64,000 nt of DNA. It comes from Bacteroidota bacterium. Lineage in GTDB: Bacteria; Bacteroidota; Bacteroidia; Cytophagales; Cyclobacteriaceae. Shown one piece after another: positions 41,744 to 50,316 of this stretch. The translations under genes and the position numbers were made by a program. The notes under the pieces were generated by a model. It had not been told where the DNA came from, did no database searches, and saw only the letters and a list, made by a program, of their open reading frames with translations. The DNA lies in contig JAFDYV010000003.1 in the NCBI GenBank assembly GCA_018267275.1, positions 62,001 to 126,000 on the forward strand. The letters run 5' to 3'. Position 1 is the stretch's first letter, and each line of letters starts with the position of its first letter.

Positions 41744-42136
41744 TTATTTGAATGTAAAAAGAAAATTTGCTACAAAATTCCAGCACGTGACAATGATCGT
41801 AGCAATCGCTTTGGAGAGGTAAAAATTCTTTTTTATTCGGTCGTTCAACCACCAAACAATGACAGAGTTGATCGCAAGTCCGACCAACGCAAAACCAACA
41901 AATTTGATGTACTGCCCCGCCACATCAGGGTGGTGATTTTCAAACGTCCAGTTGCGGTTGATGAAAAAATTACTCGTAGCAGCCGCAAAGAAACCAATGC
42001 CGTTGGCAACATATTTATTGACACGGAGTTTTTCTTTGCAGAGATAGGTAAGCCCGAAGTCGATTACCAAACCCGAAGAGCCCACCACGGCAAAACGAAC
42101 AAACTTCAGAAAAATAGGCGGCAGGTTTTCAAGCAT
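41744..42136 (-). CDS. GtrA-family membrane protein
   Basis: The 130-residue protein has four transmembrane helices with the GtrA pattern: FVRFAVVGSSGLVIDFGLTY at the start and ATSNFFINRNWTFEN in the middle, ending ATIIVTCWNFVANFLFTFK. GtrA proteins are thought to help move polyprenyl-linked sugars across the membrane. It starts 3 nt after the GT39 stop, so the two form an operon and may work together in glycosylation of an envelope component. Confidence 0.9.
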   Translation of the reverse strand: MLENLPPIFLKFVRFAVVGSSGLVIDFGLTYLCKEKLRVNKYVANGIGFFAAATSNFFINRNWTFENHHPDVAGQYIKFVGFALVGLAINSVIVWWLNDRIKKNFYLSKAIATIIVTCWNFVANFLFTFK

Positions 42137-42139
42137 TCG

Positions 42140-43717
42140 TCAAGGCAATAATGGATCGCCAAAAGTACCGTTATAATTTTTCAATCGAAAGAAAAATGCG
42201 TAGCGCATCGTTTCACCGGCTCGCATAATTTTCACAGTGTCCATCGGCTCAATCTTCTCAAAATAATTGCCGAATGCATCCATTGGACTCTTATAGTAAT
42301 TGCTCACCGCGATGTGATAGTAATCTGCGCCAAGCTGCAAGCCTCCCCTATCGCGGTTCATCCAAGCATACTTGTGTATGTCATTAAGGTTACCAATCGC
42401 AAAAAGTTTTCGGTTGTTGGGCCACGCACAATAAAAGTCGAGGTGCGCAGCCGGAAACCACTTGTTAGAAACCAAACCCGCTTGCCTTGGCATTCGACCT
42501 GCCAATTCTTCTCGCTCAGAAATCTTTTCAAATGCTTCGTTGACTTGCTTCCACCCATACATGTCTTGGGTAAAATCATACTCGCCAAAATTTTGCATGT
42601 CTGAAGTTTTCCCCAACTGAAAGGGAGAATAATTCATGAGGTACAATGTTGCGACTAATAGAAAAGCGAGAAAATAGCTCGGCAGTGTGAGGCGTAAAGG
42701 AGTGTAGGCATTTTCTGTGTTTTGCATTCGCTCAGCCCAGTAAGCGGCAGCCAACACGATGAGTGAAATAAAGGCAGGACCGGTCCAGTGCGGAAGCGTA
42801 CTTCTAAACACTGAAAAACCTGTGAACAGCAACCAAAGTGGCAACGAGTTGAGTAGCAACAGCCACTTGTATTTTGATTCAATAAATTCCTTGCCTTTCC
42901 ATAATGCAATCAATGCGGTTACAATCAATATCACATTCAGCGGATTGTTATAAGCAAACTGCCCTCCCACTTCGGTGAAAAAATAATCAGGGCGAATATT
43001 CCATGAAGGTGTAACGCGGTCGCCATGAAAGGTAAAGCTGATGAAATGCTCGCGCAAGTTCCACAATAAAATGGGTGACATTACCACTGCCGTTATCACG
43101 CCCGACAAGTAAAGCGAAAACTCTTTCAACCACGCTCGATTGTTGAAAGCAACATACAATAAAGCACCTACCCAAATAAACACCGAATGATACTTCGACA
43201 GTATTGCCAGGCCGGCTATCACACCAAATAACAACATTTTGATACGATGCTTGCGATTGATTTCAGTTGCTGGGAAAACATCAACTGCCAAATTCAGGCT
43301 CAGCAACCAGAAAAAAACCTGGGGCGCATCAGGCGAAAGCGAAAAGCCACTGATGATTGAACAATAAATCGATGACGTATACAGCAGGGAAGCATACCAA
43401 CCAGTCAGTTCATTTTTCACTTTTTTACCTATGAGAAAAATGGTATAGGTATTAATGGCAGATAAAATGATGGAACCAAATCGAAGAAAGAAATCGTCTT
43501 GCAACAACAAATTGAAAGAAGACAGTTGCGCCAAAAAACCCACCATCGGTGGATGATCGAAGTGACTTAAGTCGGGAAACAGCGCATACGTCCAATAATA
43601 AACTTCATCGTTGGCGAGTTCGAGCTGGGATGCTAAAAACAATCGCACAGCGGCAGCAATGACAAGCAGCCAAAGTAGTTTCTTTCTAATCGCTTGATCT
43701 TGAATGGAGTTTAACAC
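42140..43717 (-). CDS. GT39 / ArnT-like dolichyl-type mannosyltransferase family protein
   Basis: The 525-residue integral membrane protein has about ten helices. The N-terminal periplasmic motif ANDEVYYWTYALFPDLSHFD contains the catalytic Asp-Glu pair of GT-C enzymes, followed by HPPMVGFLAQLSS. Such enzymes use polyprenyl-phosphate sugars to glycosylate proteins or lipids outside the inner membrane. The C-terminal soluble part has SREELAGRMPRQ-like (SEREELAGRMPRQAGLVSNK in full) and FDFYCAWP-like segments. The start is a GTG at 43717. It forms an operon with gtrA. The acceptor is unknown. Confidence 0.9.
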   Translation of the reverse strand: MLNSIQDQAIRKKLLWLLVIAAAVRLFLASQLELANDEVYYWTYALFPDLSHFDHPPMVGFLAQLSSFNLLLQDDFFLRFGSIILSAINTYTIFLIGKKVKNELTGWYASLLYTSSIYCSIISGFSLSPDAPQVFFWLLSLNLAVDVFPATEINRKHRIKMLLFGVIAGLAILSKYHSVFIWVGALLYVAFNNRAWLKEFSLYLSGVITAVVMSPILLWNLREHFISFTFHGDRVTPSWNIRPDYFFTEVGGQFAYNNPLNVILIVTALIALWKGKEFIESKYKWLLLLNSLPLWLLFTGFSVFRSTLPHWTGPAFISLIVLAAAYWAERMQNTENAYTPLRLTLPSYFLAFLLVATLYLMNYSPFQLGKTSDMQNFGEYDFTQDMYGWKQVNEAFEKISEREELAGRMPRQAGLVSNKWFPAAHLDFYCAWPNNRKLFAIGNLNDIHKYAWMNRDRGGLQLGADYYHIAVSNYYKSPMDAFGNYFEKIEPMDTVKIMRAGETMRYAFFFRLKNYNGTFGDPLLP

Positions 43718-43940
43718 GAAGAGTATTTCGACAAATTAAATCATTATCGGGCTAATTCACCAACTAAAATCGGGTGCGCGCTACAGGTCGAGTGGCAGCC
43801 CTTTATCTCCAGTTTTCAATTGATAATCGCTGTGGTCTGACTGATCAATAACTTCAGCTAAAATTTTTTGCCAACGGCATTCCTTTCGGAACAAATTGAT
43901 TCATTTTCAAATTGCTAAAAACCAAATGCTGAAATCACGT

Positions 43941-44912
43941 CTATCGACCTTCCCCTTCATGCTCCCTCACCCCAACCTTTCGTTCTTCCCTCCACTTCTT
44001 CAATTCCTCCCGTCTGCGCGCCAGTTCTTCTTCGGTGGGCTTATAATCAATTAATGATTTTAAATCCGGCTGGCCTGCATCTACCCAAGCAGTGTACCAA
44101 AGTTTGCCCGTGGCTTTTACGCTGGCGCGGAATTGTCGCTCCACCATACCGCTTAACAATTCGTGGTATTTTTTTGAATACTCCTGCGAAAAGACTTTCA
44201 CCGTTTGTTTGCCCTTCGTTTCGAAATTGAATTTTCGATTACCCATTTGTTGACTTAATTTTTTCTCGAACCGCAAAACGGAATCGAGTGCCTGATTGGT
44301 CTGCGCGATGATTCGCCAAACTTCTTTCTGCACATCATCAATATGCTGAGCGGGGCCCACAAAAAAATCGTACTCGTTAAAAAACAATTCCGGCAGCCGC
44401 GATTCCCAGAAGGCGTGAATGCCAATCTGGTCGGTCAACTGACCATCGTAATTTTTGGTGGTGTGCAATGGCACATGCGCATCGCCCACATAATGACCTA
44501 AATCTGCCGACAGGCGCAAAATGCTGCCAGGATCTTTCAATAAAAATGCTTCACGCAACTGAAAATACACACGGTTGATATGCCACGGCACAATGCCATG
44601 TTTCACCAAGCTGTCTTCCCCAAATTTTGCCACCGCTTCATTCCAGTAGCGCGGCAACTTGTATGCGGCACTATCACCGTACACATCTAGGTCAATGTAA
44701 TGGCGAGGTACTTCCTCGGGCACAGCATAACGCCTACGGTCGGGGTTAACGGCTGCATCGCTGAGGTAATCGATGTTCTTTTTGTAGAACACGCTCATTT
44801 CAGGCGGCAAGGTGAAGACAGCTAGCCGGTTGATTTTTTGATGGGCGAAGAAGCCCCAACCAAAAAGCAGCCAAGCCACGCCCAACAAACTTATTTTTTG
44901 TGCCGTCTTCAT
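43941..44912 (-). CDS. Secreted zinc-dependent phospholipase C / S1-P1 nuclease-like protein
   Basis: The 323-residue protein has a short signal (ISLLGVAWLLFGWG) ending at a Trp-Gly that could become the metal-binding N terminus. Zinc-binding histidines follow: FFAHQKINRLAVF, HYIDLD and LGHYVGDAHVPLHTTKNYDG, then HAFWESRLPELF. This spacing fits the zinc-dependent PLC / S1-P1 nuclease fold. The C terminus is a long charged tail (EELARRREELKKWREERK), probably a helix. Substrate unknown. It is divergent from the M1 peptidase gene across about 30 nt. Confidence 0.85.
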   Translation of the reverse strand: MKTAQKISLLGVAWLLFGWGFFAHQKINRLAVFTLPPEMSVFYKKNIDYLSDAAVNPDRRRYAVPEEVPRHYIDLDVYGDSAAYKLPRYWNEAVAKFGEDSLVKHGIVPWHINRVYFQLREAFLLKDPGSILRLSADLGHYVGDAHVPLHTTKNYDGQLTDQIGIHAFWESRLPELFFNEYDFFVGPAQHIDDVQKEVWRIIAQTNQALDSVLRFEKKLSQQMGNRKFNFETKGKQTVKVFSQEYSKKYHELLSGMVERQFRASVKATGKLWYTAWVDAGQPDLKSLIDYKPTEEELARRREELKKWREERKVGVREHEGEGR

Positions 44913-44942
44913 GCGCTATCTTTCGACACTAAGTTACACATC

Positions 44943-46547
44943 ATGATCAAGATTCTAATTTCCATTTTGCTGGCTACTAAAATAGTGCTCGCCACCGACC
45001 CGTATCCGCGAAACACAAATATTGACATTCAAAAATATGTGTTTCAATTAGAGGTCAATGACTCCACCGATGTAGTGGCAGGTGTCGCCTCGGTTACCAT
45101 TCGCTTCAAAAAAAGCATCGGTGAATTTGAGCTCGACCTCATCGGAAAAAACGACCTGGGTTTCGGCATGACAGTTTCTTCGGTGGTGATGGCAAACATT
45201 CCGGTTCCGTTTGTTCACAAAAACAACCGACTTAAGATTTCGGTGCCGCAACCCGTTGGCGCTGACAACGAATTGACTTTTGTCGTCTCTTACTCCGGCA
45301 TCCCCGAAGACGGACTCATCATCGGTAAAAACAAGTATGGCGATCGCGGATTTTTTGGTGACAACTGGCCCGACCGGGGCCGCCACTGGCTTCCTACTCT
45401 TGATCACCCTAGTGACAAATCAGCTGTTGAGTTTATTGTGATTGCGCCACACCATTACCAAGTGGTGGCCAATGGCATACAAGTGGAAGAAAGTTTTGTC
45501 GATGAAAAAAGAAAACTCACGCACTGGCGCGAAGAAGTGCCCATTCCGGTAAAGGTGATGGTAGTGGGCATTGCGCGATTTGCTGTGCAACAATCGGGGG
45601 TAGTCGATAACATACCGGTAGAAAGTTGGGTTTATCCGCAAAACAGAGCGGAAGGATTTTACGACTATGCTGCGGCTGTAAAAGTGCTGGAGTATTTTCA
45701 CCAGAACATTGGGCCTTACCCTTTTAAAAAACTTGCCAACGTGCAATCGAAAACCCGCTGGGGCGGACTGGAAAATGCAAGTGCCATTTTTTATGCCGAG
45801 AAGACAGTAAATGGCAAAGGCGACCATGAGAGTCTCATCGCCCATGAAGAAGCACATCAATGGTTTGGCAACTCCGCCACCGAAAACGACTGGCATCACG
45901 TGTGGCTAAGTGAAGGCTTCGCTACTTACTTCTCAAGTTTGTATTTGGAGCATGCTTATGGCCGTGCTCGACTCGTAGAACAACAACAGAAAACGCGCGA
46001 TCAGGTAATCGCCTATTTCAAAAAAAATAAAGCACCCATTATTGATACGACCATTGCAGACATTAATAAAGTTCTAAGCACGAATACCTATCAAAAAGCC
46101 GGGTGGGTGCTGCACATGCTGCGTTACCAGTTAGGTGACGAACTTTTTTGGAAAGGGATTCGCGCTTACTACAAACAGTATAAGGGACGCAATGCGATGA
46201 CTACAGATTTTCAGAAAACCATGGAGCGCGAATCGGGAAAAAAATTAGGACTGTTTTTCGACCAGTGGTTGTATGTGGGCGGGCATCCCGAACTATTGGT
46301 AAAATGGAGTTATTCAGCCAAGACGCGGCAGCTGACGGTTGAGGTGAACCAAACCCAGCCCGGAATATTTTTCCGTTTTCCGCTGGAAGTAGAACTCATC
46401 GGAAAAAATGGCCAAAAACAGTTAAAAACCCTGCAAATCGACTCTTCAGTACAGAAAATTCAACTATTCACTGACTTTGAACCCGTTGAGATAGTTTTAG
46501 ACCCCAACACTTGGCTATTATTTGAGGGAAAAATCCAGAAGAAATGA
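44943..46547 (+). CDS. M1-family aminopeptidase, secreted
   Basis: The 534-residue protein has a signal peptide (MIKILISILLATKIVLA). The M1 catalytic set is present: the exopeptidase motif GGLENAS (274-280) and HEEAH (301-305) with the third zinc ligand Glu324 in WLSEGFATYF. A downstream YQKAGWVLHMLRYQLG holds the conserved tyrosine region. A beta-sandwich N-terminal domain precedes the catalytic part. It would release N-terminal amino acids from peptides in the periplasm or outside. The ATG at 44943 gives the signal; the open frame to 44838 overlaps the divergent gene. rpsT follows. Confidence 0.92.
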   Translation: MIKILISILLATKIVLATDPYPRNTNIDIQKYVFQLEVNDSTDVVAGVASVTIRFKKSIGEFELDLIGKNDLGFGMTVSSVVMANIPVPFVHKNNRLKISVPQPVGADNELTFVVSYSGIPEDGLIIGKNKYGDRGFFGDNWPDRGRHWLPTLDHPSDKSAVEFIVIAPHHYQVVANGIQVEESFVDEKRKLTHWREEVPIPVKVMVVGIARFAVQQSGVVDNIPVESWVYPQNRAEGFYDYAAAVKVLEYFHQNIGPYPFKKLANVQSKTRWGGLENASAIFYAEKTVNGKGDHESLIAHEEAHQWFGNSATENDWHHVWLSEGFATYFSSLYLEHAYGRARLVEQQQKTRDQVIAYFKKNKAPIIDTTIADINKVLSTNTYQKAGWVLHMLRYQLGDELFWKGIRAYYKQYKGRNAMTTDFQKTMERESGKKLGLFFDQWLYVGGHPELLVKWSYSAKTRQLTVEVNQTQPGIFFRFPLEVELIGKNGQKQLKTLQIDSSVQKIQLFTDFEPVEIVLDPNTWLLFEGKIQKK

Positions 46548-46557
46548 GGAGGTTGGC

Positions 46558-46588
46558 CTTGCAAATCAAGCATTTGCCCTTATTTTTG
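46558..46588 (+). promoter_or_regulatory. rpsT promoter
   Basis: CTTG (46558-46561), a 19-nt spacer and TATTTTTG (46581-46588) lie 22 nt before the rpsT ATG. Confidence 0.65.
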
Positions 46589-46610
46589 CACTCCGTTTCA
46601 AAAAAGAAAT

Positions 46611-46865
46611 ATGGCAAATCACAAATCAGCAGAAAAAAGAATTAGGGCAAACGAGGCAAAACGCGTTAGAAACCGCTACCAATTGAAAACCACGCGCACG
46701 AGCGTGAAAAAATTGTTGGGTGCTACCAAAAAAGACGATGCACAAGCTTTGTTGAAAGAAGTAACGGCAATGTTGGATAAGTTAGCAAAGCGCAACATCA
46801 TCCACTGGAAAAAGGCCGCAAACCACAAGAGCAAATTGACCAAGCGTGTAAACGCAATGGCGTAA
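46611..46865 (+). CDS. rpsT: 30S ribosomal protein S20
   Basis: The 84-residue basic protein starts MANHKSAEKRIRANEAKRVR and continues with helices typical of bS20, ending HKSKLTKRVNAMA. It binds 16S rRNA in the small subunit. It has its own promoter and terminator, so it is a monocistronic unit between the M1 peptidase and an amidotransferase gene. Confidence 0.97.
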   Translation: MANHKSAEKRIRANEAKRVRNRYQLKTTRTSVKKLLGATKKDDAQALLKEVTAMLDKLAKRNIIHWKKAANHKSKLTKRVNAMA

Positions 46866-46890
46866 AACATATAGCGAGTTTTTTATTTTT

Positions 46891-46924
46891 CCCTCCCTGG
46901 CGCAAGTTGGGGAGGGTTTTTTAT
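46891..46924 (+). terminator. Terminator of rpsT
   Basis: CCCTCCC (46891-46897) pairs with GGGAGGG (46910-46916) and is followed by TTTTTT. It lies 26 nt after the rpsT stop. Confidence 0.92.
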
Positions 46925-46963
46925 TTTACGGGGGCTTGCTAACTTTCTCGAAACAATACCATT

Positions 46964-47818
46964 ATGTGCCGACTGATGGCCTACAAAGGCACCCCTATTA
47001 TGATCAACAAGTTATTGTATGAGCCCAAAAACTCGCTGGTCAACCAGAGCATCAACGCGCGGGAGATTGAAGAGCCATTGAATGGCGATGGCTTTGGCGT
47101 AGGCTGGTATGTGCCAGAGTTAAACTTTGAACCGATCACATTCGTCTCCGTCAATCCAGCGTGGAGCAACCGCAACCTGCGCAACCTGGCGCCCAAGGTG
47201 AAAACCGATTGCTTGGTAGCCCATGTACGCGCGGCCAGCGTGGGTGATGTGAGCGAAAACAATTGTCACCCTTTCAACTACAAAAACTTGCTGATGGCGC
47301 ACAACGGTGGTGTCGAGGATTTTTCACGCATCAAACGGGCCGTGCGCGAACCACTCACGGATGAATTGTACAACTGGATCAAAGGCCAAACGGACTCCGA
47401 ACATATTTTTGCTTTAATGTTGAACAATCTTTTCAACGACCACAAGCTGGTGAGCCCCGAGGCCGTGCAAGATGCGTTTGAAAAAACATTCGCAACACTC
47501 AACCAATTGATGAAACAACATGACATCACCGAACCGGCCTACTTGAACATGGTAGTAACCAACGGCCTGTGGGTGGTGGCCACCCGCTACTGCAGCGACC
47601 CGAAAGAAGAACCGTTGACACTCTATCATTCTGAAGGAAGTCGCTTTGTGGTGGAAGATGGAAACACCCGCCTGGAAGCCCCGCAAGACAATGACAATGC
47701 CGTGCTGGTGGTGTCAGAAAAATTGACTGATGACGGCAACTGGACAATGATACCCGCCAACCATTTTGTGATGGTGGAGCAATCGCTGAATGTGAGGGTT
47801 AGGCCAATTAGAGTCTAA
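46964..47818 (+). CDS. Class II glutamine amidotransferase (YafJ-like)
   Basis: The 284-residue protein begins MCRLMAYKGTPIMINKLLYE. Cys2, exposed after Met removal, is the nucleophile of class II amidotransferases. Further marks are NGDGFGVGWYVPE, VAHVRAASVGDVSENNCHPF and LMAHNGGVEDFSRIKR. It hydrolyses glutamine to glutamate and ammonia; the ammonia acceptor is unknown, as for YafJ. Length fits the family. It is monocistronic and convergent with the GNAT gene. Confidence 0.92.
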   Translation: MCRLMAYKGTPIMINKLLYEPKNSLVNQSINAREIEEPLNGDGFGVGWYVPELNFEPITFVSVNPAWSNRNLRNLAPKVKTDCLVAHVRAASVGDVSENNCHPFNYKNLLMAHNGGVEDFSRIKRAVREPLTDELYNWIKGQTDSEHIFALMLNNLFNDHKLVSPEAVQDAFEKTFATLNQLMKQHDITEPAYLNMVVTNGLWVVATRYCSDPKEEPLTLYHSEGSRFVVEDGNTRLEAPQDNDNAVLVVSEKLTDDGNWTMIPANHFVMVEQSLNVRVRPIRV

Positions 47819-47842
47819 TGCTGAACGATAGCGAAGAGTGAA

Positions 47843-48277
47843 CTACCTTGACAATTGAACATACTTCACAAATCGTTTTGAGTCTATCAAGTATCCATTT
47901 TGTAGATAGAATTGGTGGGTGCGTTCCCTTGCCAAGTTGCTTGTGACTTCCAACTTAGTGCAACCTTGTTCAGTCAAGTATTTTTCGGCTGCGGCCAACA
48001 ACATCGCTCCAACGCCTTTTGAGCGATAGCGCTCCTCTACGCAAAATGCCGTGATCCGGCCGATTTTACCTTGAGCATGTAGAAATTCAAACCGATGCAA
48101 GCTGATAAAGGCGATCACTTCGCTTTGGTCTTCAGCCACCAGTAAATGATAATCTTCGTCTTCGTGTAATTGTATTTTCTGCGACACCATTTCAAGAGAT
48201 GCATCAGGGTATCCCAGTTGCCCAAGTAGTTTTTGAATATAAAAGACATCTAAAAGAGAAGCTTGCCGTATGACCAT
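47843..48277 (-). CDS. GNAT-family N-acetyltransferase
   Basis: The 144-residue protein has the GNAT core: RITAFCVEERYRSKGVGAML (with the Arg/Gln-x-x-Gly acetyl-CoA loop RSKGVG), LLAAAEKYLTEQGCTKLEVT and RERTHQFYLQNGYLIDSKRF. The acceptor is unknown. A -7-like TATTTTTA (48282-48289, minus, 7 of 8) lies 4 nt before its ATG. It is divergent from lhgO. Confidence 0.9.
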   Translation of the reverse strand: MVIRQASLLDVFYIQKLLGQLGYPDASLEMVSQKIQLHEDEDYHLLVAEDQSEVIAFISLHRFEFLHAQGKIGRITAFCVEERYRSKGVGAMLLAAAEKYLTEQGCTKLEVTSNLARERTHQFYLQNGYLIDSKRFVKYVQLSR

Positions 48278-48303
48278 TGGTTAAAAATAGAGAATAAAAC
48301 TTC

Positions 48304-48311
48304 TATTTTTG
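48304..48311 (+). promoter_or_regulatory. lhgO -7 promoter element
   Basis: TATTTTTG is an exact TAnnTTTG match 18 nt before the GTG start at 48330. Confidence 0.6.
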
Positions 48312-48329
48312 CAACTTAAATTCTAACCT

Positions 48330-49523
48330 GTGCAGTACTCTGTTATCGTAGTCGGTGGTGGCATTGTAGGGCTGGCCACGGCTCTGCAACTCATCAAACA
48401 AAAGCCATCTTTAAAAATATTGGTGCTCGAAAAAGAGAACGAACTCGCCAAACACCAAACTGGCAACAACAGTGGCGTGATTCACTCAGGTATCTACTAC
48501 AAACCGGGAAGTTTAAAAGCCACCAACTGCATTAACGGCTACCATCAATTAATTGCCTTTTGCAGAGAGAATGATATACCATTTGAACTGTGCGGCAAGG
48601 TGATTGTAGCCACCTCTGAAGAGGAGAAGCCTTTGCTGCAAAATGTATTTGTGCGCGGCCAGCAAAATGGTTTGCAAAATCTGCGCAAGATTTCAGCAGG
48701 CGAAATCAAAGAAATTGAACCGCACGTCAATGGCCTTGAAGGCATCTTTGTACCGCAAACCGGCATTGTCGATTACAAACTTGTGGCAGAAAAATATGGA
48801 GAGTTGTTGCAACACCAGGGTGTGGAGATCCATCTGAATGAAAAGGTGGTTGACATACAGACTACGCAAACCACCACCGTGGTGACAGAAAAAACAACTT
48901 ACACTACCGAACTGGTCATCAACTGTGCAGGGCTTTACAGTGATAAGGTGGCGCGTTTGACCGTTAAAGATTTAAATGTCAAAATTATTCCATTCAGGGG
49001 CGAGTACTACAAGCTCAAAAAAGAAAAAGAGTATTTGGTTAAGAACCTGATTTACCCGGTGCCCGACCCGAACTTTCCGTTTTTGGGTGTACACTTCACG
49101 CGCATGGCCAAGGGCGGTGTAGAGGCAGGACCTAATGCTGTATTGGCTTTCAAGCGCGAAGGGTATAAGAAATCTCAAATCAATTTGGCAGAGCTGGCTG
49201 AAACGCTCGCATGGCCCGGCTTCCAAAAAGTGGCCGCGAATTATTGGCGCACGGGCATGGGCGAAATGTATCGTTCGTTTAGCAAAGCAGCATTTACAAA
49301 AGCATTGCAAAAGCTCATACCTGAGATTCAAGAAAGTGATTTGGTGGACGGTGGCGCAGGCGTGCGTGCACAGGCATGCGATAGAGATGGAGGGCTGGTG
49401 GATGATTTCTTGATCTTAGAAGAAAGGAATGTCATCAACGTGTGCAATGCCCCGTCTCCAGCTGCCACTTCTTCATTGGCAATTGGAGAAACCGTGTCAG
49501 GGCTCGCTTTGAAGCGGTGGTGA
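48330..49523 (+). CDS. lhgO: L-2-hydroxyglutarate oxidase
   Basis: The 397-residue FAD protein starts at a GTG and has the dinucleotide fingerprint VIVVGGGIVGLATALQL, LVLEKENELAKHQTGNNSGV, HSGIYYKPGSLKATNC and INCAGLYSDKVARL, all typical of LhgO. It oxidises L-2-hydroxyglutarate to 2-oxoglutarate, a repair reaction that removes a side product of malate and other dehydrogenases. mdh also lies in this window, but distant. The last 27 nt overlap the 3' end of the convergent gene. Confidence 0.93.
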   Translation: MQYSVIVVGGGIVGLATALQLIKQKPSLKILVLEKENELAKHQTGNNSGVIHSGIYYKPGSLKATNCINGYHQLIAFCRENDIPFELCGKVIVATSEEEKPLLQNVFVRGQQNGLQNLRKISAGEIKEIEPHVNGLEGIFVPQTGIVDYKLVAEKYGELLQHQGVEIHLNEKVVDIQTTQTTTVVTEKTTYTTELVINCAGLYSDKVARLTVKDLNVKIIPFRGEYYKLKKEKEYLVKNLIYPVPDPNFPFLGVHFTRMAKGGVEAGPNAVLAFKREGYKKSQINLAELAETLAWPGFQKVAANYWRTGMGEMYRSFSKAAFTKALQKLIPEIQESDLVDGGAGVRAQACDRDGGLVDDFLILEERNVINVCNAPSPAATSSLAIGETVSGLALKRW

Positions 49524-50252
49524 GAAAATGCGAAACGCAAGGCCGGCTTGAATGCCCCACACATCAATACGCTCATAGTAGCGTTGCCAAACACCCCCTA
49601 CCATCAGGTAGGCATTCCAATAACCACGAGAAAAAATCCTGCGTTCAAAGCTGGCATTGAGTTCTCTGCGGGGCACAACTCCGGTGTTAAAATCTTGCGC
49701 CACACGATACTCTAAAGTACCACCCACTTTTTTGTTGGTGGATTGTCCGAAAAGCGCATAGGTCGATTCAAAAAAATTACTGCGACCACCAAAGTTTTCT
49801 TGCATGATGCCTCCGCCAATGCGCGCGATGACATGGCGAGTATTGACAATATTGAGTTGCAATATCTGCCAATCAAAGGTTCCCAGATCTTGATTGCCGG
49901 TTGCATTTTCTTCCAACAAATAATTGAAGCGAAAATCAGTACTGAAAATACCCCAGTTACCACGAACGCGCGGGTTTGCTAAGTAATACCGTGAGGGTTG
50001 CGTAACCACTTGACCGATAATATCTAGAGAAACGATAGAAGGATTAATGTCTCGTTTTTGCAAAACCCGCTGCTGTAGGGCGGGTAAATTGTTGATGAGG
50101 AAATCAAAGAAAAAATAAGTGGCCGCTCCCCCACCCCCTGATCGCCTGTCACCTCCCCTGCCCTTTGCGTTGCCAGACGAGGCAGATTTGATATCGCTCA
50201 CCTGGGCAAAGGCTGTTTGAGAAACGAGTAAGATAAGGATGACGTTTCGCAT
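49497..50252 (-). CDS. Outer-membrane protein, unknown function
   Basis: The 251-residue protein has a signal peptide (MRNVILILLVSQTAFAQ), a Gly/Arg/Ser-rich linker (GNAKGRGGDRRSGGGGAA) and beta-rich, aromatic strands (NWGIFSTDFRFNYLLEE, ARIGGGIMQENFGG, WNAYLMVGGVWQRYYERIDV) ending VWGIQAGLAFRIFSPP. It is probably an outer-membrane barrel or surface beta protein. No family was recognised. Its last codons overlap the 3' end of lhgO by 27 nt on the opposite strand. Confidence 0.75.
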   Translation of the reverse strand: MRNVILILLVSQTAFAQVSDIKSASSGNAKGRGGDRRSGGGGAATYFFFDFLINNLPALQQRVLQKRDINPSIVSLDIIGQVVTQPSRYYLANPRVRGNWGIFSTDFRFNYLLEENATGNQDLGTFDWQILQLNIVNTRHVIARIGGGIMQENFGGRSNFFESTYALFGQSTNKKVGGTLEYRVAQDFNTGVVPRRELNASFERRIFSRGYWNAYLMVGGVWQRYYERIDVWGIQAGLAFRIFSPPLQSEP

Positions 50253-50316
50253 TCGATTTATTTAGCAATTGTAACGCCAAAAGTAAAATCAGGTTTCAGT
50301 GATCATTCGCGATTCA

